64,000 bases of DNA from Candidatus Thermoflexus tengchongensis (GTDB taxonomy: Bacteria; Chloroflexota; Anaerolineae; Thermoflexales; Thermoflexaceae), in the NCBI GenBank assembly GCA_016842085.1, contig JAEVEX010000021.1:1-64000 (forward strand). Direction: 5' to 3'. The notes beneath the pieces are model-generated. The model saw only the letters and a program-made list of their open reading frames with translations, had not been told where the DNA came from and made no database searches. Below, one piece after another: positions 33,902 to 42,774 of the stretch. Made by a program: the position numbers and the translations under genes. How positions within the stretch are numbered: position 1 is the first letter of the stretch; every line of letters begins with the position of its first letter.

Positions 33902-35146
33902 CTATCGGGCGGGGACCCGCTCCGGGCCCAGGATCTCCTCCACGATCTCCCGGAACTCCTCTTCGCTGAGCAGCCGCTTGGTGCGGAGGGAATGGGCTTT
34001 GACCGCCATCAGGATGCGTCCAGCCTCCTCCTCCGTGGCCTGCACGCCAAGCCGCTCCAGCCACATCTTCACCGAGTCCAGACCGCTCCCCTTTCCCAGC
34101 ACCACCTCTGCCGGCCGCTGGCCCACCACCTCCCAGCGATACGGGAACAGCTCGGTCACTTTCTCATATCCGCAATTGCGGAACCAGGACGCAATGATCC
34201 CGGATTCGATCTGATACAGCCCATCCCCCACTACCGGCTTGTTCGTGGGGAACGACTGGCCGGAAAGCCGCTGGACCAGCTTGGCGACCTCATAGAGCTT
34301 GGAATAGTCGATCCCCAGATCGATCCCATAGAGGGCCAGGAGGGCCATCACCGTCTCCTCCATAGGGGTGTTCCCCGCTCGCTCCCCCAGCCCGAGGACC
34401 GTGGTATGCATGACCTCCACGCCGTTGGCCAGGGCGATCAGGGTGTTGGCCACCCCCAGCCCGAAATCCATGTGGAAGTGGGCTTCCAGACGGACGTTCA
34501 CCCGCTCCTTGACATTTCGGACGAAATAGGTCATCGCATGAGGAGAACAGACCCCGAAGGTGTCCACCAGCACCAGGGCATCCATATGGCCATGGGTGGC
34601 CACCTGGGTGATCAGATCGAGGACCCAGTGAATATCCGCGCGGGTGAAATCGATGGGGAAAAAGACCACCTCCAGGCCCTGCTGATGGGCGTAGGCAGTG
34701 GCCTCGATGGAGAGATCAATGGCCTTTTGAAGCGGCCAGCGGTAAGCATGCTGGATCAGATGGGCGCTGGAGGGGATTTCCACCACCACACCCGAAACCC
34801 CGCAGTCGACCGCCCGCTTGATGTCTTCCACCATGCAGCGGGAGAAAGCATAGATCCTGGGTCCCAGGTTCCGTCGCACGATCTCCCGGATGGCCTCCGC
34901 GTCGTCGGGGGAAACTGCAGGCATCCCCGCCTCGATACGATGCACCCCCAGCTCAGCGAGGGCCTCGGCAATGCGAATCTTGTCCTCTTTGGTGAAGATC
35001 ACCCCGGCCTGCTGCTCGCCGTCCCGCAGGGTCACGTCATGGATCTGAATGCGCGACGGGAACTGCAGCTGCGACCGGACCTCATCGACATAGTTCCAGG
35101 GGCTGACGAACCAGCGATCGGTCTGCCAGGGTTGATGGCTGCTCAT
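33902..35146 (-). CDS. 2-Isopropylmalate/homocitrate/citramalate synthase family acyltransferase
   Basis: The protein has 414 residues. The HMGL-like TIM barrel has the catalytic VTLRDGEQQAG motif, the metal site EAHFHMDFGLGVANTLIA and the flexible GLGERAGNTPMEE loop. The N-terminal extension (to about 30) and the C-terminal LLSEEEFREIVEEI tail are unlike leucine-biosynthesis LeuA with its regulatory domain. It should join acetyl-CoA or another acyl-CoA to a 2-oxoacid. Its place inside a catabolic operon next to a 2-hydroxyacid dehydrogenase is unusual for a biosynthetic enzyme. Confidence 0.85.
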   Translation of the reverse strand: MSSHQPWQTDRWFVSPWNYVDEVRSQLQFPSRIQIHDVTLRDGEQQAGVIFTKEDKIRIAEALAELGVHRIEAGMPAVSPDDAEAIREIVRRNLGPRIYAFSRCMVEDIKRAVDCGVSGVVVEIPSSAHLIQHAYRWPLQKAIDLSIEATAYAHQQGLEVVFFPIDFTRADIHWVLDLITQVATHGHMDALVLVDTFGVCSPHAMTYFVRNVKERVNVRLEAHFHMDFGLGVANTLIALANGVEVMHTTVLGLGERAGNTPMEETVMALLALYGIDLGIDYSKLYEVAKLVQRLSGQSFPTNKPVVGDGLYQIESGIIASWFRNCGYEKVTELFPYRWEVVGQRPAEVVLGKGSGLDSVKMWLERLGVQATEEEAGRILMAVKAHSLRTKRLLSEEEFREIVEEILGPERVPAR

Positions 35147-36144
35147 TGCGATGACCTCCCAGCGCGAGCATGAACGGCTTCTAACACCTCGGGATTCACC
35201 GGATTGCGCGGCGGCTGGCCCTGGAGCACCCGGACCACTTCCTGGGCGGCCTTGGTCTGGAGATCAACCAGCGATTCCTCGGAGTAGAAGGCGATATGAG
35301 GAGTCAGGATCACATCCTCCCGGCGAAGCAATGGCGAATCTGCGGGGGGTGGCTCCTGCTCCAGCACATCCAGGGCCGCCCCCGCCAGCCGCCCGGAATC
35401 CAGCGCTCGGAGCAGCGCTCCCTCATCCACGATGGGCCCGCGGGCGGTGTTGATCAGGAAAGCGCCCGGTTTCACTTTCTGAAAGATTTCATCGTTAAAC
35501 AGATGGCGGGTTTCCGGTGTCAGCGGGACATGGATGGAGATAAAATCCGAACGCTGAAGGAGATCCTCCAGGCTGACCGGGCGCGCGCCCTGGGCTTCCA
35601 CGAACTCCGGGGAGAGATAGGGATCAAAGGCCAGTACCTCCAGGCCCAGGGCCCGGGCCTTCTGCGCAAGCGCCCGCGCGATCTTCCCAAACCCCACCAG
35701 ACCCAGCACCCGGCCCCGCAGGCGGTGGATCGGGGTTACCACCCTCACGCTCCACGTCCCAGCCCGCACCGATCGATCAGCCGGGAATAACCGACGGGCA
35801 AGGGCGAGCAACAGCGCCAGCGCGTGGTCGGAGACCTCGTCGATGCAATAATCCGGGACGTTGGTGACCACGATGCCAGCCCGGGTGGCCGCCGGCACAT
35901 CCACGTTGTCTACCCCGATCCCGAAGCGGGCGATGATTCGGCAGCGCCGCAATTGCTGGATCAGCTCGGCCCCGATCGGCATATAAGTGACCATCAGGGC
36001 ATCTGCCTCCTGGGCCAGGGCAGCCACCCGCGCCGGATCCGGCGCTTCAGCCAGGCGGAGCTCCGCCCCGATGGAGGCCAGCACCTCCCGGGCCGGCTCC
36101 AGGGTGGGGAACACCGAATCCGTCACCACCACCAGCGGGCCCAT
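35143..36144 (-). CDS. D-2-hydroxyacid dehydrogenase (phosphoglycerate-dehydrogenase-like)
   Basis: The protein has 333 residues. NAD fold: LGLVGFGKIARALAQKA...VLAFDPY. Catalytic Arg in NTARGPIVDE, Glu in the DVLEQEP region and His in LTPHIAFYSEES are present. The ATG at 36144 overlaps the stop of the upstream M24 gene (ATGA); the 71 residues of the longer frame are an out-of-frame shadow of that gene. No ACT domain is present, which argues against serine-pathway SerA. It likely reduces a 2-oxoacid or oxidises a D-2-hydroxyacid in the same pathway as the neighbouring synthase. Confidence 0.9.
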   Translation of the reverse strand: MGPLVVVTDSVFPTLEPAREVLASIGAELRLAEAPDPARVAALAQEADALMVTYMPIGAELIQQLRRCRIIARFGIGVDNVDVPAATRAGIVVTNVPDYCIDEVSDHALALLLALARRLFPADRSVRAGTWSVRVVTPIHRLRGRVLGLVGFGKIARALAQKARALGLEVLAFDPYLSPEFVEAQGARPVSLEDLLQRSDFISIHVPLTPETRHLFNDEIFQKVKPGAFLINTARGPIVDEGALLRALDSGRLAGAALDVLEQEPPPADSPLLRREDVILTPHIAFYSEESLVDLQTKAAQEVVRVLQGQPPRNPVNPEVLEAVHARAGRSSQ

Positions 36145-37448
36145 CAACGCCCTCCCACCAGCTCCCGGGCCCCCACGGCCTCCTCCATATGCTCCATCAG
36201 GGTGAAGACCACAGGGCCCTCCTTCGTCACCAGGACGTTCTCCTCCAGCCGCACCGTCTGCCGCAGACCCGGCTTGCCCGCATAGGTCTCGACAGCGAAA
36301 TACATGTTTTCCTTGATCTCCGCCGGGTACTTCAGGGAATAGGCGCGGGAGATCCACATCCCTTCGTAGAGCGAGAGGCCGATGCTGTGGGCGAACTGCT
36401 GGAGGGTAACCGTGCCGTATTTGTCGTCGTCATACTCGGGGAAACAGGCCGCGACGTCGGCCGTGGTGTTGCCGGGACGCAGCTTGTCGATCGCCGCATA
36501 CATCGAGTCGTAAACTTCACGGTAGAGATCGATCTCCTCCTGCGTCATCTTGGCCGCACACTTGAAGCAGCGGACGAAATCCACAAAGTAACCGCCAGGC
36601 CCCACCGCGTTGATATCCACAATCACCAGATCACCCTGCTGGATCATCTTGTCCGTGGCCCAGCGGCGGTAAGGACTGGTGTTCCCACCCGAGGCGACGA
36701 TGATGTCGTAGATCACCTCACAACCCATGGAGAGCATGAACTCATGGACTTTGGCCTCGATATCCCGCTCCCGCACCCCCGGCTTGAGCCACTCGTATTT
36801 GATCTTCCACATCGCCGCGCTGCCGATGGCGGCGGCGATCTTCAGCAACTCGATCTCATCCCGGGTCTTGACCACGCGGGCAGCGGACATCGCTGGCCAG
36901 CCGTTCACAATCTTCAGGCCCCGCTCCTGGAACGCCTCCAGCGCGGCCATGTCGATGTTGTCGATCCCAATCCGCTCATTGCGGACTCCGTGCTCCTCCA
37001 GAACTTCAATAATGCTGTCCACCATCCGACGGGCCATATAGGGGATCGCCCCCTCCGCCCACTGCCAGGTGATGGCCGGCCGGATCCGCCCCTCCAGCCA
37101 GGGGAGATCGAGCTTGGCGCACTCCAGATCCGAGCCCGCTGTCTCGAAAAGGACCGGCGGGGCACCGTTCGGCACCACGGCATAGCGGATGTTGATGTTG
37201 TATTTCCAGTTCCCCTGGAAGGATCCGGTAACATAACGGATATTCGGCCCGGCGAAGAGGACAAGGGCACCGAGATCATGCTTGTTCATCTGCTCATAGA
37301 CCCGCTGGAGCCGCTCCCGGCGCAGGCGCTCGAAATCCACCCGATATTGCCAGTCCGTCGCGGTAATGCTGTAAAGGCGCCGTGGATCCCATTCGTGGGG
37401 CCGCCCCAGGAACTGATAGTCCAGCGCATAACCCTTGTAATCAGCCAT
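36144..37448 (-). CDS. M24 family metallohydrolase (creatinase/prolidase-like)
   Basis: The protein has 434 residues, first structural gene after the regulator. The N-terminal creatinase domain is followed by the pita-bread domain with ligands Asp in VIVDINAVG, Asp in YFVDFVRCF, His in FAHSIGLSLYEG, Glu in AVETYAG and Glu in RLEENVLV. The His motif (AHSIGLS) and the VDFVRC motif differ from GHGIG and ADVGRT of classic prolidases, so a non-peptide substrate (as with creatinase or DMSP lyase DddP in this fold) is possible. The gene overlaps the hydroxyacid dehydrogenase by 4 bp downstream. Confidence 0.88.
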   Translation of the reverse strand: MADYKGYALDYQFLGRPHEWDPRRLYSITATDWQYRVDFERLRRERLQRVYEQMNKHDLGALVLFAGPNIRYVTGSFQGNWKYNINIRYAVVPNGAPPVLFETAGSDLECAKLDLPWLEGRIRPAITWQWAEGAIPYMARRMVDSIIEVLEEHGVRNERIGIDNIDMAALEAFQERGLKIVNGWPAMSAARVVKTRDEIELLKIAAAIGSAAMWKIKYEWLKPGVRERDIEAKVHEFMLSMGCEVIYDIIVASGGNTSPYRRWATDKMIQQGDLVIVDINAVGPGGYFVDFVRCFKCAAKMTQEEIDLYREVYDSMYAAIDKLRPGNTTADVAACFPEYDDDKYGTVTLQQFAHSIGLSLYEGMWISRAYSLKYPAEIKENMYFAVETYAGKPGLRQTVRLEENVLVTKEGPVVFTLMEHMEEAVGARELVGGR

Positions 37449-37461
37449 GGGAAGCCTCCTT

Positions 37462-38145
37462 TTAAGAGGGGGTTCCTGCCGTCACCGCAGCGCGAGAGGT
37501 GATCAGGACACCGTCCACAACGGCCTGAAGATGCTCTTCCGTTTCCCGTTGGGCCGCAACCGGATCCCGACGACGGCATGCCTCCAGGATCTGGCGATGG
37601 CTCGCCTGAGCGGACTGGCGATATTCCGGGGTGGAAATGTATTGCCGAATGTAGGGGGCCACGATATTGCGGAGGTTATCGATGAGGGCCAGCAATCGAG
37701 GCCGTTTCGCCGCCTCATAAATCATATGATGGAAGCGATAGTTCAGATCGATCCACGTATCCGCATCCTCGGTCTCATCCATCGCCCGGAGGATTTCCTC
37801 CAGCGCCGCCAGGCGCTCCTCGTCGATCTGGGGAACCGCCAGACGGGCAGCCAGCCCCTCCAGCACCCGCCGCAGCAAGTAGATCTCCTCCAGCTCCTCC
37901 GGCGATAGCTCCGCCACGATCGCCCCCCGGTAGGGATGGATCTGCACCAGCCCTTCCGCTGCCAGCTTGCGCAAGGCATCCCGAACCGGGCTGCGGCTTA
38001 CCCCCAGCAATTCCGCGATCTCGTTCTGGTCCAGCTTTTCCCCGGGCTTCAAATACCCCTTCAAAATCGCCTCCCGGAGCTTGCTGGCCACGTATTCCTC
38101 AAGGGTCATAAAAAGCGGGGCCGCCTCGATCCGCAATGGGGTCAT
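37462..38145 (-). CDS. GntR-family transcriptional regulator with FCD ligand domain
   Basis: The protein has 227 residues. The winged-helix HTH spans about residues 15-75 (VASKLREAILKGYLKPGEKLDQNEIAELLGVSRSPVRDALRKLAAEGLV). The FCD domain follows, with NYRFHHMIYEA, SHRQILEA and TEEHLQAV supplying the usual metal-binding Asn/Asp and three His. FCD proteins sense carboxylic acids. The ATG at 38145 is behind GGAGGAGGAG; a longer frame would run through its own promoter. As the first gene of a 13-gene run it probably represses its own operon until a pathway acid appears. Confidence 0.9.
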   Translation of the reverse strand: MTPLRIEAAPLFMTLEEYVASKLREAILKGYLKPGEKLDQNEIAELLGVSRSPVRDALRKLAAEGLVQIHPYRGAIVAELSPEELEEIYLLRRVLEGLAARLAVPQIDEERLAALEEILRAMDETEDADTWIDLNYRFHHMIYEAAKRPRLLALIDNLRNIVAPYIRQYISTPEYRQSAQASHRQILEACRRRDPVAAQRETEEHLQAVVDGVLITSRAAVTAGTPS

Positions 38146-38188
38146 TCTCCTCCTCCACCCTGCATTTTGTATACAGGATACTGAGTTC

Positions 38189-38203
38189 GGTATTCTATAT
38201 ACC
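38189..38203. promoter_or_regulatory. Operator-like inverted repeat GGTAT-N5-ATACC over the -10 box
   Basis: A perfect 5-bp inverted repeat is centred on the -10 element. A second GntR-like core GTATAC lies at 38169-38174, 15 to 20 bp downstream near the start of transcription. FCD-type GntR proteins bind short TNGTATACNA-like palindromes, so autoregulation by the encoded regulator is likely but not shown. Confidence 0.55.
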
Positions 38204-38224
38204 ACATACCAGCTGACTTGTCAA
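38196..38224 (-). promoter_or_regulatory. Sigma70-like promoter of the gntR-led operon
   Basis: On the minus strand TTGACA (38219-38224) is followed after exactly 17 bp by TATATA (38196-38201), about 50 bp before the gntR ATG. The match of -35 is perfect and the spacing is ideal. It is the clearest promoter in the window and lies in an AT-rich spacer. Confidence 0.75.
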
Positions 38225-38353
38225 GACCCCTCAAGACCTTTCCTGGCCGACTCAGCACTCTAATTGTGAAAAATTACACAACTTATACGGGCATAGGTTG
38301 GCGCGGGGAATTCACGGAAAGAGGAAGATAGATGATCAGGGAGGTGAAGGGGG

Positions 38354-38368
38354 TGTGAAAAGCTCACA
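38354..38368. promoter_or_regulatory. TGTGA-N5-TCACA inverted repeat
   Basis: A perfect 5-bp inverted repeat with a 5-nt spacer lies in the AT-rich region between gntR and rpiB. It resembles a CRP/FNR-family site (usual spacing 6). A second, imperfect repeat TTGTG...CACAA is at 38264-38281. No CRP-like gene is in the window. Confidence 0.35.
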
Positions 38369-38423
38369 ATTTATCTATGTAAGGCTTATATATAAAGACG
38401 AGAGACCTCTTCTTAACACTGAT

Positions 38424-38879
38424 TCAGGAAGAGGCCCCACAATCGGTTTCGAGCGCCCGGATTTTCTCGACCCGGCGGGCGTGGCGCCCCCCCTCGAAGG
38501 GGGTGCGCAGCCAGGTCTCCAGGATCTCGATGGCCAGCCCCGGCCCCACCACCCGCCCTCCCATGCACAGGATATTGGCGTCGTTATGCGCGCGGCTCAT
38601 GCGAGCGGAATATACATCCGAGACCGCCGCGGCGCGGATCCCGGGCACCTTGTTGGCCACGATGGACATGCCGATGCCCGTGCCGCAGATCAGAACCCCG
38701 AAATCCGCATCGCCCCGGGCCACCGCTTCCGCTACCACCCGGGCATAGTCCGGATAATCCACGGAATCCGGCCCGTGGGTTCCGAAATCGATGACCTCGA
38801 TCCCCCGCTCCCGCATATAAGCGGCGAGCACCTCTTTCAACGCATACCCCGCATGATCCGCGCCGATCGCGATCCGCAT
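38424..38879 (-). CDS. rpiB: Ribose-5-phosphate isomerase B
   Basis: The protein has 151 residues, the normal size. It opens MRIAIGADHAGYALKE, has the active-site Cys in LICGTGIGMSI and the RMSRAHNDANILCMGGRVVG segment typical of RpiB/LacAB. It interconverts ribose 5-phosphate and ribulose 5-phosphate in the pentose phosphate pathway. The AT-rich spacer of about 280 bp between rpiB and gntR separates housekeeping genes from the catabolic island. Confidence 0.94.
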   Translation of the reverse strand: MRIAIGADHAGYALKEVLAAYMRERGIEVIDFGTHGPDSVDYPDYARVVAEAVARGDADFGVLICGTGIGMSIVANKVPGIRAAAVSDVYSARMSRAHNDANILCMGGRVVGPGLAIEILETWLRTPFEGGRHARRVEKIRALETDCGASS

Positions 38880-38914
38880 CCCTGTTTCCTCCTTGAGAAA
38901 ATCGGAGCTGCGCG

Positions 38915-39790
38915 CTAATGGGTGATCGCCACGACCCGGTCGAGGCCGGCGCTATCTTTCAATAAACGGACCACGGCTCGGGGGAAGGCCGAGCGCGCCA
39001 GATCGAGGACGGCCGGGCCCTGACCGGCCCCGATTTCCAGGAACACCGCCCCCATCGGCCGGAGGTAACCCGGCGCCTGAGCCAGGAAGCGGCGGATGGC
39101 CTCCAGGCCATCGGGCCCGCCGTCCAGCGCCAGGATCGGCTCATAGTCCCGGATCGCCGGATCCAGATCTTCCCACTCGGAGCGGGCCACATAGGGCAGA
39201 TTTGCGACCAGCAGATCCACTGGCTCCGGCAGCGGGGCGCAGAGATCCCCCTGAAGGAACGTCAGCCGATGGGCAACTCCATGGCGGATCGCATTCTCCC
39301 GGGCCACCTCCAGAGCCTCGGGAGAGAGATCCGTGGCATAGCCCCGACTGTTGGGTAGATAAACCGCGAGGGCTACTGCGATGCAACCGGACCCCGTGCC
39401 GATGTCCGCGAAGGTGAGCGGGGCGTAGGTTCGATACGCCCGGCTCCGGGCCCACTCCAGGGCGGCGTCCACCAGGTGTTCGGTCTCCGGACGCGGGATC
39501 AGGACGGCGGGCGTGACCTTGAAGGGCATCCCATAGAACTCGCGCTCTCCGATCAGATAAAAGAGGGGCTCCCCCCGCGCGGAGCGCGCCACCAGCTGGG
39601 CGAAGGCCTCCCACTCCGAATCCGTCAGGACCCGCTCCGGATGGGCCAGCAAATCGGCGCGCGATACCCGGAGGATATGGGCCAGCATCACCTCGGCGGC
39701 CAGCCGGGGCTGGGTCGCCCGGACCTGCCGGGCGGCCCAGGCGATGGCCTCGCGAACCGATGGAGCCTGGATTCGTGTCGGATGGACCAT
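38915..39790 (-). CDS. prmC: Peptide chain release factor N5-glutamine methyltransferase
   Basis: The protein has 291 residues. It methylates the GGQ glutamine of release factors with SAM. The N-terminal helical domain (to about 85) is followed by the Rossmann core with FADIGTGSGCIAVALAVYL, ATDLSPEAL and DLLVANLPYV. The active-site motif usually written NPPY is here NLPY. GEREFYG and LIPRPETE are typical of PrmC. The ATG at 39790 is chosen because the extra 43 residues of the longer frame lack family similarity. Confidence 0.93.
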   Translation of the reverse strand: MVHPTRIQAPSVREAIAWAARQVRATQPRLAAEVMLAHILRVSRADLLAHPERVLTDSEWEAFAQLVARSARGEPLFYLIGEREFYGMPFKVTPAVLIPRPETEHLVDAALEWARSRAYRTYAPLTFADIGTGSGCIAVALAVYLPNSRGYATDLSPEALEVARENAIRHGVAHRLTFLQGDLCAPLPEPVDLLVANLPYVARSEWEDLDPAIRDYEPILALDGGPDGLEAIRRFLAQAPGYLRPMGAVFLEIGAGQGPAVLDLARSAFPRAVVRLLKDSAGLDRVVAITH

Positions 39791-40049
39791 CCGATCGTTC
39801 CACCAGAGACGATATCCCCGTGCTTCGGACGAACGAACCCCCGGATTTTCCTGCCCGGTTTCCTGCCCGGGAGCCTCGGGAATCCCCAGGTTCACCCGAA
39901 GCCCACATGGTCTCAGCATAGCCTGAAGGGCGAACCCCGGCCAGTTTTGCGGGGGGCAGCGCTTCGAAAATAATAGTGATCAAGGCCCGTGAGCAGGACA
40001 ACCCGCCCGAGGATCCTGGGGAGGGAGGAGAAAGCGCGTTGGAGGTCCC

Positions 40050-40907
40050 ATGAGGATCCGCGGCACGACCCGCCTGGTGGGGTTGCTGGGATGGCCGGTG
40101 GCCCATAGCCGGAGCCCCCAGATGCATAACGCGGCCTTCGCGGCGCTGGGGCTGGATTGGGTCTATGTGCCCCTGCCCGTTCCGCCCGAGAGGCTGGAAG
40201 ACGCCCTCCGGGGTTTGCGCGCCATGGGCTTCGCCGGGGCCAATGTCACCGTCCCCCATAAGGCGGCCGTGATCCCTTACCTGGATGAGATCTCCCCGCT
40301 GGCCCGGGCGATCGGAGCCGTGAATACCCTCCGGGTGGTGGAGGGACGATGGGTTGGGGAAAACACCGATGTGGAAGGATTCCGCCGGGCCCTAACGGAG
40401 ACCGGGCTTTCCGCCCGGGGACAGGCGGTGGCCGTCCTGGGGGCCGGCGGGGCCGCCCGCGCGGTCCTGGCCGCCCTGGCCATGGAAGAGGCCGCCGAGG
40501 TCTTCCTGATCAACCGAAGCCCGGAGCGGGCTCACCGCCTGATCGCCGAACTGGGGGAAACCTTCCCCGCCGCTGGCCTTCGCCTGCCGCCCACCCATGT
40601 GCTCCGCCCGGAGGAGCCCCCCCCGGAAGGCGTCGCGCTGCTCATCAACACCACGCCGGTCGGCATGGCACCAGAGGTCGAGGCCTCCCCCTGGCCGCCC
40701 GAACGCCCGTTCCCCTGGGGCCTGCAGGGTGTCATCGATCTCATCTATGAGCCGCCGCGGACCCGTTTGATGGCCCTGGCGGAGGCGGCGGGGATTCCCG
40801 CTTTCAACGGCCTGGGGATGCTGCTGCACCAGGGGGCCCTGGCGTTCACCATGTGGACCGGTCAGGAGGCCCCTCTGGAGGTGATGCGGACGGCGCTCCA
40901 GGGGTGA
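40050..40907 (+). CDS. aroE: Shikimate dehydrogenase (NADP+)
   Basis: The protein has 285 residues. Substrate motif HSRSPQMHN, catalytic Lys in NVTVPHKAAV, Asp in GENTDVEGF and the cofactor motif GAGGAARAVL followed by NRSPERA (NADP-favouring Arg) are all present. It reduces 3-dehydroshikimate in the chorismate pathway. It is divergent from prmC with a 259-bp spacer. Confidence 0.95.
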   Translation: MRIRGTTRLVGLLGWPVAHSRSPQMHNAAFAALGLDWVYVPLPVPPERLEDALRGLRAMGFAGANVTVPHKAAVIPYLDEISPLARAIGAVNTLRVVEGRWVGENTDVEGFRRALTETGLSARGQAVAVLGAGGAARAVLAALAMEEAAEVFLINRSPERAHRLIAELGETFPAAGLRLPPTHVLRPEEPPPEGVALLINTTPVGMAPEVEASPWPPERPFPWGLQGVIDLIYEPPRTRLMALAEAAGIPAFNGLGMLLHQGALAFTMWTGQEAPLEVMRTALQG

Positions 40908-40976
40908 CCCGCAAAACAACCGCCGGGATTCGACAGCCGCCCGGGATCGCAATAAAATAAGGTGATCCAGGGATCA

Positions 40977-41041
40977 GCCCCCAGGGCCGTCCCCCGCGTT
41001 CCAGCGGGGGCTGGTCATCCCGCCGGATGGCCCCTGGGGGC
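40977..41041 (+). promoter_or_regulatory. Two-tier stem-loop in the leader of the R3H ATPase gene
   Basis: An inner perfect stem (40991-40997 with 41004-41010, loop GTTCCA) sits inside an outer pairing of 40977-40988 with 41029-41041 that has one bulged C. The structure lies between aroE and the next start, about 40 nt before the ATG. It may be the aroE terminator, or a regulatory leader for the downstream gene. Confidence 0.4.
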
Positions 41042-41079
41042 ATGCCCTGAACTCTGAATGGAGGAGTGCCATCGCAAGG

Positions 41080-42753
41080 ATGACCCAGTTCCAGATCACC
41101 GATGACCTGGAAGCGCTGTTGAACGTTCTGCCTCCAGACATCGCCCAGGCCGTGCGGGATCGCAATCGGAATGAGGCCCTGCTGGAAGTCGTGCTGGACC
41201 TGGGACGATATCCGGAGGCCCGATATACGGATGGCGAGGTGACCCTTTGCCAGCGTGAGGTGACCGAAGCCGACCTGCAATACGTGGTCTCCCGCATCGG
41301 GGAGTTCGATGCGGACAACCGGGCCGGGATCCAGCGGACCCTGCATCGGATCAGTGCGATCCGCAACCGGCGCGGCAATATCATCGGCCTGACCTGCCGG
41401 GTCGGCCGGGCTGTCTACGGCACGATCGAGATCATCCGGGACATCATTCTCTCCGGAAAGAACATCCTCCTGCTGGGCCGCCCGGGCGTCGGCAAGACCA
41501 CCATGCTGCGGGAGGCGGCACGGGTCCTGGCGGAGCACAAGCGGGTGATCATCGTCGATACCTCCAACGAGATCGGAGGCGACGGGGATATCCCGCATCC
41601 GGCGGTCGGTCGTGCACGCCGCATGCAGGTCCCCAAGCCCAGCCTCCAGCACGAGGTGATGATCGAGGCCGTGGAGAACCACATGCCCGAGGTCATCATC
41701 ATCGATGAGATCGGGCGCGAGCTGGAGGCGATCGCCGCCCGCACCATCGCCGAGCGCGGTGTGCAGCTGATCGCCACCGCCCACGGGAACACCCTCGAGA
41801 ACCTGCTGATGAACCCTACCCTCTCCGACCTCGTGGGTGGCATTGAGAGCGTGACGCTCTCAGACGAGGAGGCCCGGCGGCGGGGCACCCAGAAGACGGT
41901 CCTCGAGCGGCGCGCGCCTCCCACGTTCGATGTGCTCATCGAGATCCAGGACCGCCAGCGGTTGCTGGTTCATCACGATGTGGCCGCCAGCGTGGATGCC
42001 CTCCTGCGAGGCCAGCAACCCGATGTGGAGCTGCGTTATCGGGACGAGGAGGGTCGTATCCACATCGAGAAGCCCAGGTTCCGGCGGGCGGTGATGGTGG
42101 GGAAGTCTCCCCTCCCCTTCTGGCGCGGGGAGATCATCTCCACCACGCCGATCGCCGCCGGGGAATCCCTGCCCGCCTCCCCGCGGGTGACCGTGGAGCG
42201 CGCAGGGGTGTTTGAAGACGAGGAGGAGCTGGAGGAAGCCCCATGGACGGTCTCCCCGCTTCCCTCGGGCAATGGGCCGCGGCGCCCCCTGCGGGTGTAT
42301 CCATTGGGCCTGGCGAGGAACCGCCTCCAGCGGGCGGCCAGCGTCTTCGGGACCCCCATTCAGATCGTGGAACAAATCGGGGAGGCGGACGTGGTGATCA
42401 CCACGAAGGCCCATTACCGGCGCCATCCCCGGGTGCTTCACGAAGCGGAAGGTCGCGGGGTCCCCATTTATGTAGTCCGCTCAAACACGGTGACCCAGAT
42501 CGAAAGCTGCCTGGCGGATATCCTGAATCTGACACCTGCCGAGGGGGAAGAGGACGATCGCCTGGCCCAGGCGCTGGAGGAGGCGGAGGCCGCCATCCGG
42601 AAGATCCTGAACGGGGAAGCAAAATACGTGGATCTGTCCCCCCAGAATGCTTATATCCGGCGCCAGCAACACCTTCTGGCCCGCCAGTATAATCTGATTT
42701 CCCACAGCTACGGGAAGGAGCCGAACCGTTATGTTCGAATCTACGCGGAGTGA
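41080..42753 (+). CDS. AAA-type ATPase with C-terminal R3H-like region (SpoIIIAA/Ycf45-like)
   Basis: The protein has 557 residues. The N-terminal part (to about 110) precedes a secretion-ATPase-like core with Walker [15 protein letters not shown] and Walker [20 protein letters not shown], followed by [12 protein letters not shown]. The SpoIIIAA/Ycf45-type order and the [23 protein letters not shown] segment between the motifs identify the family. The C-terminal about 60 residues ([31 protein letters not shown]) match an R3H single-strand nucleic-acid-binding motif. Its cellular task is not established. Confidence 0.88.
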   Translation: MTQFQITDDLEALLNVLPPDIAQAVRDRNRNEALLEVVLDLGRYPEARYTDGEVTLCQREVTEADLQYVVSRIGEFDADNRAGIQRTLHRISAIRNRRGNIIGLTCRVGRAVYGTIEIIRDIILSGKNILLLGRPGVGKTTMLREAARVLAEHKRVIIVDTSNEIGGDGDIPHPAVGRARRMQVPKPSLQHEVMIEAVENHMPEVIIIDEIGRELEAIAARTIAERGVQLIATAHGNTLENLLMNPTLSDLVGGIESVTLSDEEARRRGTQKTVLERRAPPTFDVLIEIQDRQRLLVHHDVAASVDALLRGQQPDVELRYRDEEGRIHIEKPRFRRAVMVGKSPLPFWRGEIISTTPIAAGESLPASPRVTVERAGVFEDEEELEEAPWTVSPLPSGNGPRRPLRVYPLGLARNRLQRAASVFGTPIQIVEQIGEADVVITTKAHYRRHPRVLHEAEGRGVPIYVVRSNTVTQIESCLADILNLTPAEGEEDDRLAQALEEAEAAIRKILNGEAKYVDLSPQNAYIRRQQHLLARQYNLISHSYGKEPNRYVRIYAE

Positions 42754-42774
42754 GATTCTGTTGGAGGGGAAGCC

